Program-made: the position numbers and the translations under genes | IMG/VR virus record: IMGVR_UViG_3300005513_000015 | Span: 1 to 32,288 of that record | Strand: one strand, 5' to 3' | Length of the DNA: 32,288 nt | DNA from: a virus | Part shown: positions 13,305 to 21,710 of the stretch, one piece after another | How the letters are laid out: each line of letters starts with the position of its first letter | How positions within the stretch are numbered: the stretch's first letter is position 1 | Notes under the pieces: generated by a model | Seen by the model: only the letters and a program-made list of their open reading frames with translations | Database searches by the model: none | Told to the model about the DNA's origin: nothing

Positions 13305-14665
13305 CCGCAAACGACCTGCGCACCACGCCGCAATCGGTAGAGTCCGAGCAAAGCGTGATTGGCGCCTTGCTGATTGACAACGACGCTATCGACCGAGTCG
13401 GCGACCTGCGCACTGAGCATTTTTACCGCGGCGATCATCGTGCAATTTACGCTGAGATCGTCGGCATGATCGCCGCCGGCATTCCGGCTGACGTGATGAC
13501 GGTCTATGAGCGGCTATCCGCTAAGGGCAAGTCTGATGACGTGGGGGGGCTCTCCTACCTGAACGCGCTGGCTCAGAACACTCCGGGCGCGTCGAACATT
13601 GCCCGCTACGCACAGATCGTCCGCGACCGTGCGCAAAAGCGCGGCCTGCTGGTGGTGGCGTCTGAGATTCAGGATTCGGTGGTGACGACGCCCGACGAGG
13701 CAGTGGTACTGATCGACCGCGCGCAGGAAAAGCTGGAGAAGTTGGCCGAGGCGCGCGTGAAGTCCGAGCCGGCGCTTGCCGGTGAAAGCCTTGGTGACTA
13801 CCTGACGAAGCTCGAGGAGCGCATCGAAGGTAAGGGTAAGCCGATTCCGACCGGCCTGCGGGATCTCGACCACAAGCTCGGCGGCGGCATGAATGGCGGA
13901 GATCTTGTGATCGTGGCCGCCCGGCCGGCCATGGGTAAAACGGCTCTGGCACTCGGCATTGCCAATCACGTTTCAGTCGAAGCGCCGGCCCTCGTGCTTG
14001 AGATGGAAATGATGGTTTCTCAGTTGCAGCAGCGCAACGTATCAATGCAGGGCCGCGTGTCGATGCGCCGCCTGCGTGAGCCGCATCTTCTGTCAAACGA
14101 TGACTGGGACCGGATCACTGTCGCCACTCAGCGAATCACCCAATTGAAACTGTATCTAGACGATCAGCCTGGCCTGACGATGCTCGAGGTCCGCTCTAAG
14201 GCGCGGCAGATAAAACGCAAGCATGGCCTATCGCTGCTGGTGGTCGACTATCTGGGCCTGATGGCGATGGGCTCCGAAGAGCGCCACGACCTGCGTATCG
14301 GCGCAATCACGAAGGGGCTGAAGTCCCTGGCGAAGGAGTTGGACATTCCTGTGATTGCCCTCTCGCAGCTCTCGCGGAAGTGCGAGGAGCGTACCGACAA
14401 GCGCCCGATCATGTCGGACCTGAAGGATTCGGGCGACATCGAAGCCGACGCCGACACGATCCTTTTTCTGTACCGGGATGAGGTTTATCACCCCGATTCG
14501 ATGGACCGCGGAATTGCTGAAATCATCATCGCGAAGCAACGGCAAGGCGAGACCGGACGTGTTGCGGCGGCCTATATCGGCGACTTCACTCGCTTCGAGG
14601 ATCTGGCGCCAGGGCATTCGTTCGGCCAATCGGAGCGCCCCAGATCGAGACGGGGTTTTGAATGA
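13301..14665 (+). CDS. dnaB: Replicative DNA helicase, DnaB family, 454 aa
   Basis: Hexameric 5'-3' helicase that opens the replication fork. The N-terminal DnaB domain (1-110) begins TPQSVESEQSVIGALL. A linker leads to the RecA-like domain: Walker A RPAMGKTA (208-215), Walker B SLLVVDY (311-317), the ALSQLSR sensor segment (353-359), and the DLKDSGDIEADAD stretch (373-385) with FLYRDEVY (389-396). Full family length. ATG 13301 overlaps the initiator stop (ATGA). Encoding its own DnaB frees the phage from the host helicase loader. Confidence 0.96.
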   Translation: MTANDLRTTPQSVESEQSVIGALLIDNDAIDRVGDLRTEHFYRGDHRAIYAEIVGMIAAGIPADVMTVYERLSAKGKSDDVGGLSYLNALAQNTPGASNIARYAQIVRDRAQKRGLLVVASEIQDSVVTTPDEAVVLIDRAQEKLEKLAEARVKSEPALAGESLGDYLTKLEERIEGKGKPIPTGLRDLDHKLGGGMNGGDLVIVAARPAMGKTALALGIANHVSVEAPALVLEMEMMVSQLQQRNVSMQGRVSMRRLREPHLLSNDDWDRITVATQRITQLKLYLDDQPGLTMLEVRSKARQIKRKHGLSLLVVDYLGLMAMGSEERHDLRIGAITKGLKSLAKELDIPVIALSQLSRKCEERTDKRPIMSDLKDSGDIEADADTILFLYRDEVYHPDSMDRGIAEIIIAKQRQGETGRVAAAYIGDFTRFEDLAPGHSFGQSERPRSRRGFE

Positions 14666-14844
14666 CCGCCGAAGCCTGCCTAGCTCGCTTCACCCAGGCG
14701 GTACGCGACGGCCGGCGCGGTGATTTTGGTAAGGCAAAGAGCCTCGTCGAATCCGTTAGCGAGAAGTACGGCAGCCGGCAGGGCGAGATAGCGAAGAAAG
14801 AATTGTGGGCCGCGATCAAGAGTGAGCGGTGGGCAAATAGATAG
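14662..14844 (+). CDS. Small basic phage protein, 60 aa
   Basis: MTAEACLARFTQAVRDGRRG onward, coupled to the helicase gene by ATGA. Basic and helical, possibly DNA-binding; function unknown. The downstream space to 14912 holds only the mini-gene described next. Confidence 0.65.
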   Translation: MTAEACLARFTQAVRDGRRGDFGKAKSLVESVSEKYGSRQGEIAKKELWAAIKSERWANR

Positions 14845-14855
14845 AAGACGGGGGA

Positions 14856-14915
14856 ATGATGGAAATAACTGAAATCGACGTAGGTAGTAGTACTAATCGC
14901 GCGAAGGTCGTATGA
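14856..14915 (+). CDS. Mini-gene of 19 codons before a conserved phage gene
   Basis: Read directly: [19 protein letters not shown], with GGGGG just before ATG 14856 and a stop that overlaps the next ATG (ATGA). It may act as a translational coupling leader rather than make a working peptide. Confidence 0.4.
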   Translation: MMEITEIDVGSSTNRAKVV

Positions 14916-15415
14916 GCCGCAGCCAAAAACCGAGAAAGAAGTACAACCCGAACCGTCGCCTGGAGCGTTGCGCCGTAATCATGGAGCGCGCCGTTGCCCG
15001 TATGCCGATCCGCGAGGATGCAAAGCGCGACATTGAAATCGCAGCACACATCGCTCTCGATCGACTGCTTAAAGGCGGCGACAAGGATTCTCTCTACGTG
15101 CTGGCAAGCGCAATCGACGTCGCGCATGAACTGGCGAAAGACCCGGCTCGAGGCGTCGGCGCTGAATACCTCGCTGACATCGAAGCCGGCATGGCGGCCA
15201 TCGTGCGCGCCAAGAAGCACGGCGATCTGACTGGTGTCTGGAAGCTTTCCGGAGACGATGCCGACCGCGTCAGTACCGCCCTCGCCGTTCACGACGCCCA
15301 GCTTGAAATTGCGAGCCGTGAACTGGTGGTCGACTGCATCAACGTCGTGACTGCGCGGGTCGAGGGCGGATCGAAGGAAACCGAGTTCGAAGAAATGATG
15401 TTGGAAGCGGCTTAA
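14912..15415 (+). CDS. Phage replication-region protein, 167 aa
   Basis: A basic N terminus ([16 protein letters not shown]) is followed by helices ([40 protein letters not shown]). An acidic tail, EFEEMM, ends it. It sits between helicase and SSB genes, so a DNA metabolism accessory is plausible. No catalytic motif is seen and the function is unknown. Confidence 0.72.
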   Translation: MSRSQKPRKKYNPNRRLERCAVIMERAVARMPIREDAKRDIEIAAHIALDRLLKGGDKDSLYVLASAIDVAHELAKDPARGVGAEYLADIEAGMAAIVRAKKHGDLTGVWKLSGDDADRVSTALAVHDAQLEIASRELVVDCINVVTARVEGGSKETEFEEMMLEAA

Positions 15416-15434
15416 TCAATTTACGGAGTTAGAA

Positions 15435-15884
15435 ATGGCAGCAGTAAACAAAGTGATTCTCGTGGGCAACCTCGGCGCAGATCCTGAAGTGCGCTACTTG
15501 CCGAGCGGTGACTCGGTAGCAAACATCCGCCTGGCAACGACTGACCGCTACAAGGACAAGCAGAGCGGCGAAATGAAGGAAGCCACCGAGTGGCACCGCG
15601 TGTCGTTCTTCGGTCGCCTCGCCGAGATCGTTTCCGAGTACCTGAAGAAGGGCTCGACGGTCTACATCGAAGGAAAGATCCGCACGCGTAAATACCAAGC
15701 GCAGGACGGCACCGATCGCTATTCGACGGACATCGTTGCGGACCAGATGCAGATGCTTGGGGGCCGTCCAGAAAGTGGCGAGCGTCCGCAACCGCAGCGT
15801 CGTCAGGAGCCGCCGCAACGTGCGCAACAACAGGCGCCGGCTGGCGGTGGCTTCGATGAGATGGATTCCGACATCCCTTTCTAG
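15435..15884 (+). CDS. ssb: Single-stranded DNA-binding protein, 149 aa
   Basis: Coats single-stranded DNA in replication and recombination. The OB-fold domain starts [20 protein letters not shown] and has [14 protein letters not shown] and [16 protein letters not shown] (to about residue 105). A Gln/Pro/Arg-rich linker follows, and the acidic tip [10 protein letters not shown] recruits partner proteins. Length is normal. ACGGAG precedes ATG 15435. Confidence 0.97.
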   Translation: MAAVNKVILVGNLGADPEVRYLPSGDSVANIRLATTDRYKDKQSGEMKEATEWHRVSFFGRLAEIVSEYLKKGSTVYIEGKIRTRKYQAQDGTDRYSTDIVADQMQMLGGRPESGERPQPQRRQEPPQRAQQQAPAGGGFDEMDSDIPF

Positions 15885-15893
15885 GAGCGCGCC

Positions 15894-16472
15894 ATGGGAG
15901 CCAAGAAATGGTCCGATGAGGAGATCGCAATTGCCCGCGACATCCTGACGAGCGGCAAGACCGTCAAGGCGATGGCGCATCTGCTGCCCGATCGCCCAAT
16001 CGGTGGCATCAAGTGCATGGTTACGAAGCTCGCCGGCGACGCGACAAAGAAACGCGGCGACACGCAATGGCTTTGGCCAGCGATGGAGCGAGAACTTAAA
16101 CAGAACCCCGGACAAACCATTGAGGAACTGCGCATTAAGTTCGGCTGCTCGCATAAGCACGCCTGCGATGTCATCCGCTCGCGGCACGGCTCAGGTGTCT
16201 ATGTCTCGGACTGGAAGACCTATATCGGCCACCACATCGAAAGATGGTCGCCCGGAGTTGGTCCAGACGCGCCGAAACCGCCGCGTCAGTCGATCGAGGA
16301 GCGCCGCCGTCTCGGGCGACTTGCGTATCGGATGCGAACTGCAAAGCGGAATCCGTTCGAAAACATGCTGATGCAACTGCAAGGCGAATGCCCGCGGGTT
16401 GGCGCAAATGATTCGGGCCGTGTCTACATCCACCTGACCGATTCACCCGAAGAAGAAATGGAGGTCGCATGA
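15894..16472 (+). CDS. Predicted DNA-binding protein with SANT/Myb-like start, 192 aa
   Basis: MGAKKWSDEEIAIARDILTS onward resembles a Myb/SANT-type helix set (WSDEEI, then AMAHLLPDRPIGGIKCMVTKL). A second helix-turn-helix-like part follows: QTIEELRIKFGCSHKHACDVI (about residues 74-95). AGGAGCGC precedes the ATG. The C terminus is acidic (DSPEEEMEVA). A regulatory or nuclease-associated DNA-binding role is likely but not proven. Coupled to the next gene by ATGA. Confidence 0.7.
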   Translation: MGAKKWSDEEIAIARDILTSGKTVKAMAHLLPDRPIGGIKCMVTKLAGDATKKRGDTQWLWPAMERELKQNPGQTIEELRIKFGCSHKHACDVIRSRHGSGVYVSDWKTYIGHHIERWSPGVGPDAPKPPRQSIEERRRLGRLAYRMRTAKRNPFENMLMQLQGECPRVGANDSGRVYIHLTDSPEEEMEVA

Positions 16473-16744
16473 ACTGCAAACCTGGGGATCTGGCGATCGT
16501 GATCAAGTCATTGAAGGGCCGCGGCGTGGGCGCAATCGTCGAAGTTGTAAAGGCACATGGGGATTGGGGTGGACTGGGGTTCTGCTGGGTCGTGAATTCA
16601 CCTCGGCCGATGATGACCGCTCGCCCCGATGGCACTAACAGAAGGCTGTCGACCCTACACCTCGCGCCTGACGACTGGCTCCGCCCCGTCAGCGGCCTAC
16701 CCGCCAACGACGAAGTAACCGACAACATCAAGGAGCCGGCATGA
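16469..16744 (+). CDS. Small conserved phage protein, 91 aa
   Basis: MNCKPGDLAIVIKSLKGRGV onward is a small beta-barrel-like pattern, GDLAIV, then GAIVEVVKAHGDW, seen in many Burkholderia phages. The segment LAPDDWLRPVSG closes the conserved part. Joined by ATGA overlaps to both neighbours. Function unknown. Confidence 0.75.
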   Translation: MNCKPGDLAIVIKSLKGRGVGAIVEVVKAHGDWGGLGFCWVVNSPRPMMTARPDGTNRRLSTLHLAPDDWLRPVSGLPANDEVTDNIKEPA

Positions 16745-17205
16745 GCACAGAACTCAAAGAACCCTCGCAACTCGTTATCGGCCTCACGCATCGCCAGATG
16801 CTTGACTGGATGGCTGAGGATGGCGTGTTTTGCTCGCCGGATAAGTACGCGCGTCGGCTTCAGGAAGCGCAGCGCCGGGCGATCGCAGCACAGAAGGTCC
16901 AAGAGATCGTCGAGTCTCAATCGTCCATCGACGCCGACATCGCTCGATTCGTGGATAGCAACTTCTGGGAGTTGGTTGCATCCGGCAAGGAATGCGGTTG
17001 CCACAAGTGCATTGAGGACAAGTCCCTGCGGACCAGTGCATTCGGCCCGATCCCGTTGGCCGCGACACGCATGATCCTCTGCCCGACTTGCGGTAACAAG
17101 CGCTGCCCCAAGGCAAGCAACCACGAACTGGCTTGCACCAATAGCAACGAGCCCGGGCAGCCTGGCTCGGTCTACACGAACAACAACACGGAGAAGACGG
17201 CATGA
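16741..17205 (+). CDS. Conserved phage zinc-binding protein, 154 aa
   Basis: The C-terminal third carries ILCPTCGNKRCPKASNHELA followed by CTNSNEPGQPGS, the signature of a widespread phage family with a CxxC...C zinc site. A second CGCHKC cluster is at about residues 84-89. The N terminus is helical with a coiled-coil-like middle (RLQEAQRRAIAAQKVQEIVE). The role is unknown; zinc-knuckle proteins of this type are thought to bind nucleic acid or protein. ATGA overlaps on both sides. Confidence 0.82.
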   Translation: MSTELKEPSQLVIGLTHRQMLDWMAEDGVFCSPDKYARRLQEAQRRAIAAQKVQEIVESQSSIDADIARFVDSNFWELVASGKECGCHKCIEDKSLRTSAFGPIPLAATRMILCPTCGNKRCPKASNHELACTNSNEPGQPGSVYTNNNTEKTA

Positions 17206-17528
17206 GCAAATGGATCTACGCACTATCGACCGACGCAGTGGTTTTCGGCTGCTTCTATCTGTGGAAGGTTGAGCATGTCGACGCCGCCAGGCCGTTCCTG
17301 ACCTTCATTCTGTGGACGTTTGCCATTCTGATTTTGTTGGCCGCATTCGTGGCGGATAAAGAAACGCGCCGTCGAAGCATGGTTTTCCACGCATACACCC
17401 ATGCGAGTACTGCGCTGACTGTCGGCCTGATGGTCTGGTCCGGGATGACGGCGTGCGCGATCACGTTCTTTATAGGCTGGCTGCTCGTCCAGCCAAAGAT
17501 CCGCGTCAGTGCGGAGGCCGCCAAGTGA
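17202..17528 (+). CDS. Integral membrane protein, 108 aa, about four spans
   Basis: Hydrophobic segments: ALSTDAVVFGCFYLW (about 6-20), PFLTFILWTFAILILLAAFV (about 31-50), STALTVGLMVWSGMTA (about 69-84) and CAITFFIGWLLV (about 85-96), ending in a basic tail. ATGA overlap at the start and GTGA at the end. Function unknown; superinfection or lysis accessory roles cannot be told apart here. Confidence 0.75.
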   Translation: MSKWIYALSTDAVVFGCFYLWKVEHVDAARPFLTFILWTFAILILLAAFVADKETRRRSMVFHAYTHASTALTVGLMVWSGMTACAITFFIGWLLVQPKIRVSAEAAK

Positions 17529-17755
17529 TCGAAGACGTTTGCATTATCAACGGGGCTTGGGTGGCCCTCACCGATTGGTACCCGCCGAGCGTAAAGCCGG
17601 TCCGCCCCGGCAATTACCGCGCTCAGTTCTTCGACGCCGGCTGGATGTACGACTGGACGGTGTATTGGGACGAAGTTCGCCAACTGTGGCTAGACCGGGA
17701 AGGCGGAAGTTCATTGATCGATCAAAACCTCACCTGGAGAGGGCAAACAGCATGA
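17525..17755 (+). CDS. Phage protein with GTG start, 76 aa
   Basis: Best start is GTG 17525, overlapping the previous stop as GTGA. Begins with VIEDVCIINGAWVALTDWYP. WYPPSVKPVRPGNYRAQFFD is a familiar phage motif (Wyp....PvrpG.Y), with aromatic strands after it (WMYDWTVYWDE). Longer readings start inside the membrane-protein gene. Function unknown. Confidence 0.72.
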   Translation: MIEDVCIINGAWVALTDWYPPSVKPVRPGNYRAQFFDAGWMYDWTVYWDEVRQLWLDREGGSSLIDQNLTWRGQTA

Positions 17756-17934
17756 ACAACTCAGCCGAATACGTTGTCAAGGTAGCGACGCTCTCCCGCA
17801 AGGTCGAGGAAGCCAGCGCCCAAGGGTTCCGCACCAAAAGTGCCATGGAACTGCTGTACGCACTCGAATCTGCAATGGATGCGCTCATGTCGACGGCCAC
17901 CGCGGAGTATCTGGCTAGTGAGGTGAAGGCGTGA
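17752..17934 (+). CDS. Small helical phage protein, 60 aa
   Basis: MNNSAEYVVKVATLSRKVEE onward from ATG 17752, with GAGAGGG upstream and an ATGA overlap. All-helical with Lys/Glu and Ala. Function unknown. Confidence 0.68.
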   Translation: MNNSAEYVVKVATLSRKVEEASAQGFRTKSAMELLYALESAMDALMSTATAEYLASEVKA

Positions 17935-18275
17935 CGGACGAAGGCGAAATCAACATTTTCCGCGCGCTCGACTTCATCAGAGACAACGCGCCGGCGTACG
18001 CGAAAGCAAAGTCAGAGCGCATCTATCTAGAAGAGTTCAGAAAAACCAAGAAGGCGATCTTGATGCAGGACGCGGAGCGCTCTGGCCACAAGTCCGCCGT
18101 AGCCCAGGAGCGCGAGGCATATGCCGACCAAAGCTACAACGAGCATCTCCTTGCCCTCATGGCTGCTGTAGAGGAAGAGGAACGTCTGCGTTGGCTAATG
18201 GTAGCGGCCCAGGCCCGCATTGAAGCATGGCGCTCCATCGAGTCCAGCCGGCGAGTGGAGGCGAAGACGTTATGA
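17931..18275 (+). CDS. Conserved phage protein of the RDNAPAYAKAK...YLEEFRK type, 114 aa
   Basis: GTG start at 17931 (GTGA overlap). The pattern IRDNAPAYAKAKSERIYLEE, with later GHKSAVAQEREAYADQSYNE and RIEAWRS, marks a family common beside NinG genes in tailed phages, with no known activity. It is one long coiled, highly charged helical protein. It may bind DNA or protein, but this is not established. Confidence 0.85.
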   Translation: MTDEGEINIFRALDFIRDNAPAYAKAKSERIYLEEFRKTKKAILMQDAERSGHKSAVAQEREAYADQSYNEHLLALMAAVEEEERLRWLMVAAQARIEAWRSIESSRRVEAKTL

Positions 18276-18481
18276 CCGAGATCCAGCGAAAGCGCATCCA
18301 ACTGGAACGACGCCTGGCCGCAGTGCAAAGCGACTTGGCCATGCTGAAAGCAAGTTGCCCGCACGAGGCGGTGAAGCGCACAGCAAACAGCGATACCGGC
18401 AATTGGTGTGCCGCGGATGACCGCTACTGGACTGCCTGCGAATGTCTCGACTGCGGCAAGCATTGGACGGAGTGGAAATGA
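18272..18481 (+). CDS. Small zinc-ribbon-like phage protein, 69 aa
   Basis: A coiled-coil start (MTEIQRKRIQLERRLAAVQS) is followed by CPHE and later CECLDCGKHW, giving a possible Cys/His zinc site. ATGA overlaps on both sides, directly ahead of NinG. Function unknown. Confidence 0.7.
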   Translation: MTEIQRKRIQLERRLAAVQSDLAMLKASCPHEAVKRTANSDTGNWCAADDRYWTACECLDCGKHWTEWK

Positions 18482-19104
18482 TCCGCTCTTCCCTTCCTGT
18501 CAAGAAGAAACTAAAGCCCAAACGCTGCCGAAATTGTGGCGCGAGTTTTGCCCCTATTTCAAGCATGTCCAAGGCTTGCAGCGTCCCTTGCGCAATAGCT
18601 CTGACCGAGACGGCCAAGGCAAAGCAAGCGGCCAAGGCCAAGCGCGAGGAGAAGAAGTCGATTCGAGTTGCGCTCGAAAAAACCAAGACTCGCGGGGCGC
18701 ATTTGAAGGAGGCGCAAGCCGCCTTTAACGCCTACGTGCGAGAGCGCGACTACGGGTTGCCCTGCATTAGCTGCGGCATCCCGTCGAGGGAAGCGTTCGG
18801 CGGCGCTGTCGATTGCGGGCATTACCGCAGCACCGGAAGCGCCGCACATCACCGGTTCAACCTGAAAAACTGCGCCGCACAATGCGTTAAGTGCAATAGG
18901 TACCTAGGGTCGAACACCGTTGAGATGCGCAAGGGAATGATCGAAAAATTCGGCCTCGAAGCAATCGAGGCGCTTGAGGTTGATCAGTCTGTACGGAAGT
19001 TTGACATTGATTATCTGACTCGCCTCAAGCGGATTTTCCGGAAAAAGGCGAGACGTGCAAAGGCAAGGAGAGAACGTGAAACCGAAACACGTTATGCAGC
19101 CTAA
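18478..19104 (+). CDS. ninG: NinG/Rap recombination nuclease, 208 aa
   Basis: Lambda NinG (Rap) cuts branched recombination intermediates such as D-loops and Holliday junctions. Seen here: an N-terminal zinc finger, CRNCGASF...CSVPC (about residues 17-40); a long Lys-rich helix; and the family core AFNAYVRERDYGLPCISCG, DCGHYRSTG, HHRFNLKNCAAQCVKCNRYL (about residues 90-150), an HNH-like zinc-nuclease set. The length matches the family. ATG 18478 overlaps the previous stop. It complements the exonuclease/annealing pair in the left arm. Confidence 0.93.
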   Translation: MIRSSLPVKKKLKPKRCRNCGASFAPISSMSKACSVPCAIALTETAKAKQAAKAKREEKKSIRVALEKTKTRGAHLKEAQAAFNAYVRERDYGLPCISCGIPSREAFGGAVDCGHYRSTGSAAHHRFNLKNCAAQCVKCNRYLGSNTVEMRKGMIEKFGLEAIEALEVDQSVRKFDIDYLTRLKRIFRKKARRAKARRERETETRYAA

Positions 19105-19861
19105 TGACAGGTTCGGGCGGTTGACCTTTAAAGAGGAGATCGCTGAACGACGCTCCAATACGCGTTACGGGATATTTGCGTGCGATTGCGGGGTTACGAA
19201 GGAAATATCGATACCTAATGTCGCTGCGGGAAAATCGAAGAGTTGCGGATGCCTTGCCTTTGAGGCAACTGGCGATCGAGCGCGTACTCATGGACTAAGC
19301 AAAACCCCGGAGTATGCCGTGTGGGCGCGAATGATTACGCGCTGCACAAACCCGAAGGCGTCGCGCTACGCTCGATACGGCGGCCGAGGGATAGCGGTGT
19401 GCGAACGGTGGCGGCATTCTTTCGAGAACTTCTTGGCCGATATGGGAGAGAAACCACCGGGCATGACCATCGAGCGCGATGACGTAAATGGCAACTACGA
19501 GCCCGGTAATTGCCGCTGGGCGACCAAAAGGGAGCAGCATTGGAACAAGTCAACAAGCAACATCGTTGAATACCGCGGCGAACGGAAATGCGTCGCAGAA
19601 TGGTGCGATCAGTACGGCATCCCTTACACCACGTTCATTCAGCGCCTAAGGCGCGGCTTGCCGCTAGACGAAGTTTTTGAAACGAACCCGGATGGATTCT
19701 GGAAGAAGTCGATAGTCGTCGATGGCGTATCAAAGATAACCACCGAATGGATGCGCGACGCCGGCATACCGATTTCATCCTTCTATCACTTCCGGCGCAA
19801 GGGGCTCAGCGAGGAAGAGATCGTTAGGAAGTATCTCGCCAAGAAGGCGGAAGCCGCATGA
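19076..19861 (+). CDS. Probable mobile HNH/AP2-like endonuclease with NUMOD-type repeats, 261 aa
   Basis: GTG 19076 follows AAGGAG and lies 28 bases inside the end of ninG. Three parts: an N-terminal Cys-rich module (FGRLTF, FACDCG, SCGCL; to about residue 60); a core with GLSKTPEYAVWARMITRC, YGGRGIAVCERW, FLADMGEKPPGMTIERDD and GNYEPGNCRWAT (about residues 70-155), typical of free-standing HNH/AP2-class mobile nucleases; and two HTH repeats like NUMOD modules (CVAEWCDQYGIPYTTFIQRL and TTEWMRDAGIPISSFYHF). The overlap with ninG suggests a late insertion. Nuclease activity is inferred from family resemblance. Confidence 0.75.
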   Translation: MKPKHVMQPNDRFGRLTFKEEIAERRSNTRYGIFACDCGVTKEISIPNVAAGKSKSCGCLAFEATGDRARTHGLSKTPEYAVWARMITRCTNPKASRYARYGGRGIAVCERWRHSFENFLADMGEKPPGMTIERDDVNGNYEPGNCRWATKREQHWNKSTSNIVEYRGERKCVAEWCDQYGIPYTTFIQRLRRGLPLDEVFETNPDGFWKKSIVVDGVSKITTEWMRDAGIPISSFYHFRRKGLSEEEIVRKYLAKKAEAA

Positions 19862-19914
19862 AGCCCGCCAAAACTTATCCCTCACCACTAATTGCCAAGG
19901 TATAGGAGACAAAC

Positions 19915-20313
19915 ATGGTTCAGCGATACGGAACTAGCTCAATGCCGGTAGAGAACGGCGTCTACGTGCGGCACTCCGATTATGAGGCGCTTGAGTCGGA
20001 GTGTGCCGACTGGAAGCGGCGCTGGCAAGACGCCGTAGATCATGCATCCGAGGCAATCACCGAGCGCAATCACTGGCAGTCGAACCACGACAACCAGGTA
20101 TCGCGCGCACGGTTCCTGGTCGAGCGCGGTGACATTCCGGTTGAGCGAGTGCGGGCTTATCAGATGCTTGGCGCGCTGTTGGCGCTGGAAGAAGCAGTCC
20201 GTGCCCAGCGCGCCATTTACGAAGGCACGAGCGACGAGGACAACATGACCGGGAATGGCATAACGCGTGCGCTGGATTTGGTCGATTCTGAACGCGCAAA
20301 GGAGCAAGCATGA
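19915..20313 (+). CDS. Phage accessory protein, 132 aa, coiled-coil middle
   Basis: MVQRYGTSSMPVENGVYVRH onward. The stretch YVRHSDYEALESECADWKRR and the following ~50 residues look coiled-coil. ATAGGAG sits before ATG 19915. The C terminus is helical. Function unknown. The overlap chain restarts here after the mobile-type gene. Confidence 0.72.
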   Translation: MVQRYGTSSMPVENGVYVRHSDYEALESECADWKRRWQDAVDHASEAITERNHWQSNHDNQVSRARFLVERGDIPVERVRAYQMLGALLALEEAVRAQRAIYEGTSDEDNMTGNGITRALDLVDSERAKEQA

Positions 20314-20540
20314 CTATTGACATCGACGAAATCGAGCGCATCGCTAAGGCTGGTGATCCGTGGGGATACGCGGCTACTTCGGCTAATGTGCTCGCTTTGA
20401 TAGCAGAGGTGCGCCGGATGCGCGCCCTGCTCGACAACCGCCCAGCCCTCAACGCAGGTCTGGCCGAGGCATACACGCAATGGACGGCCGGAGTCTACGA
20501 GAGCGACGGCACTGGAATGGGAAGGGAGACGCAGCAATGA
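20310..20540 (+). CDS. Ea22-like small phage protein, 76 aa
   Basis: MTIDIDEIERIAKAGDPWGY and the following ALIAEVRRMRALLDN match the layout of Ead/Ea22-like proteins (acidic start, Lys-Ala helix, then LIAEVRRLRA). The next gene has the same plan, so the two are probably paralogs. ATGA overlaps on both sides. Function unknown. Confidence 0.7.
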   Translation: MTIDIDEIERIAKAGDPWGYAATSANVLALIAEVRRMRALLDNRPALNAGLAEAYTQWTAGVYESDGTGMGRETQQ

Positions 20541-20881
20541 TCGACATCGACGCACTGGAAGCGCTGGCGAAGGCGGCGCTAAATGGCACAAACGGGTTGC
20601 GGCCGGCGTGGGAGGCATATAGCGCTGCGGCCACTCCCGTTGCAATCATCGATCTGATCGGCGAGGTGCGAGCGCTGCGGGAGGATGCCGAACTCTTGCA
20701 CCTTCTAGTCGCAACATGCGATGCGCTCGACGCAAACTCATTCGACGATTCGAATCAGCCAGGGACGCTACGCATCACGGTCAAGCATAAGACGCAAATC
20801 TATCCGGAGTTGCAGATGAAGATCATCGATTTTCTGAGGGGATATAAGGAGCGAGTGGACGCTACGCGAGGTGCCGCATGA
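20537..20881 (+). CDS. Second Ea22-like phage protein, 114 aa
   Basis: MIDIDALEALAKAALNGTNG, then VAIIDLIGEVRALREDAELL, repeats the plan of the gene before it (IDID.E.IAKA...LI.EVR.MR). The C-terminal 40 residues, with TLRITVKHKTQIYPELQ, differ. ATGA overlaps at both ends. Function unknown. Confidence 0.7.
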   Translation: MIDIDALEALAKAALNGTNGLRPAWEAYSAAATPVAIIDLIGEVRALREDAELLHLLVATCDALDANSFDDSNQPGTLRITVKHKTQIYPELQMKIIDFLRGYKERVDATRGAA

Positions 20882-21078
20882 AAACCGTAATCCTCTGCGT
20901 CGGCTTCTACGGCCTAGGCGTATTCAACTGCGCAGTCTTCGCTGCTGTGTACCTCCTCCACCGTCCCCGCTACGTTGCGCCGACTAAGCGGAGGAAGTAT
21001 CGGGATGCGCCAGTTACAGAGGTAGAGAAGCCGGCAGAGCCGATGTACATGTACGGCGTTACAGGGCTCGAAGAATAA
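20878..21078 (+). CDS. Small single-span membrane protein, 66 aa
   Basis: The hydrophobic stretch VILCVGFYGLGVFNCAVFAA (about residues 4-27) is followed by a basic patch, RPRYVAPTKRRKYR, and a polar tail, a typical N-in/C-out-or-reverse small phage membrane protein. ATGA overlap with the previous gene. Last gene before a terminator. Confidence 0.68.
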   Translation: MKTVILCVGFYGLGVFNCAVFAAVYLLHRPRYVAPTKRRKYRDAPVTEVEKPAEPMYMYGVTGLEE

Positions 21079-21098
21079 TCGCAAAACAGGTGATTGAC

Positions 21099-21131
21099 AG
21101 CGCTTCAAATAAGGACTACGAAGCGCTTTTC
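21099..21131 (+). terminator. Intrinsic terminator ending the early rightward operon
   Basis: AGCGCTTC (21099-21106) and GAAGCGCT (21120-21127) form a perfect 8-bp stem with a 13-base loop, followed by TTTCTG. It separates the accessory operon from the late-control genes. A TAGAAT at 21135-21140 could be a -10 box, but no good -35 box fits it. Confidence 0.68.
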
Positions 21132-21200
21132 TGCTAGAATTCATAACAGAGTTTCATGTGTTTAATCAACAACATTTTGTTTCCACGTGCGGGGTTCGTG

Positions 21201-21710
21201 ATGTTCAAAGACAAGTATGCAAGTGACGTCAGAAGTTCGAATCTCGCGTGGAATGAGCGGGAAGAGAAATCGGTCGATCGACTCACAGCGATGGGCCTTT
21301 CTGACCCGCTCGGCGCCGCCCTATTCCGGTTCAAGTTTGGCTCGGACGCCGCGGCGGGAAAGCGGGCAATTCATCTTTTGGCGCACAAGGCGAAATGCTC
21401 GCTCGGTGTTGAACTGACCTACGCGCAGAAACTGGCAACGGCTTGCATCAAAGAATTCGTGCTCGACAACTGCGTCCCGTGCAATGGTGCAGGTCTGATC
21501 CTCAACGGCGCGCGTTACGACAAGTGCCCGAAATGTGACGGCTCAGGTGTCAAGAGGCACTCCGATAGCGAGCGCGCTTTGGCCGCCGGCCTGCCGGTCG
21601 AATCGTGGTCGAAGCATCAGAAGAACTTCGACAAGACGATGACTTGCATGATGGCGTCTATCGCGGCGACAGGTAGCAAGGTAAGTTCGCTGATGCGGGA
21701 GGCGGCATGA
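21201..21710 (+). CDS. Putative late antiterminator, Q-like, with DnaJ-type zinc finger, 169 aa
   Basis: Start taken at ATG 21201 (MFKDKYASDV), with GGGG upstream; an in-frame ATG at 21156 is possible. The core, about residues 25-100, is helical. CVPCNGAGLI (about 91-100) and KCPKCDGSGV (about 108-117) form a CxxC...CxxC finger of the DnaJ/Q kind. The C terminus is helical. It is followed within about 500 bases by a strong promoter running into a terminator, the lambda Q/pR'/tR' layout, which is the main reason for the call. Q family identity is not proven by sequence alone. Confidence 0.65.
   Translation: MFKDKYASDVRSSNLAWNEREEKSVDRLTAMGLSDPLGAALFRFKFGSDAAAGKRAIHLLAHKAKCSLGVELTYAQKLATACIKEFVLDNCVPCNGAGLILNGARYDKCPKCDGSGVKRHSDSERALAAGLPVESWSKHQKNFDKTMTCMMASIAATGSKVSSLMREAA

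Noticed and set aside
19858-19905. 15-codon frame after the HNH/AP2-like gene
   Set aside because: It has an ATGA overlap, but it is very short, with no further support; the next gene has its own ribosome site.
21094-21140. Promoter from TTGACA (21094) with TAGAAT (21135)
   Set aside because: The two boxes are 35 bases apart, too far for sigma70; the sequence between them forms the terminator hairpin. TTGACA-17-TACGAA is possible but weak.
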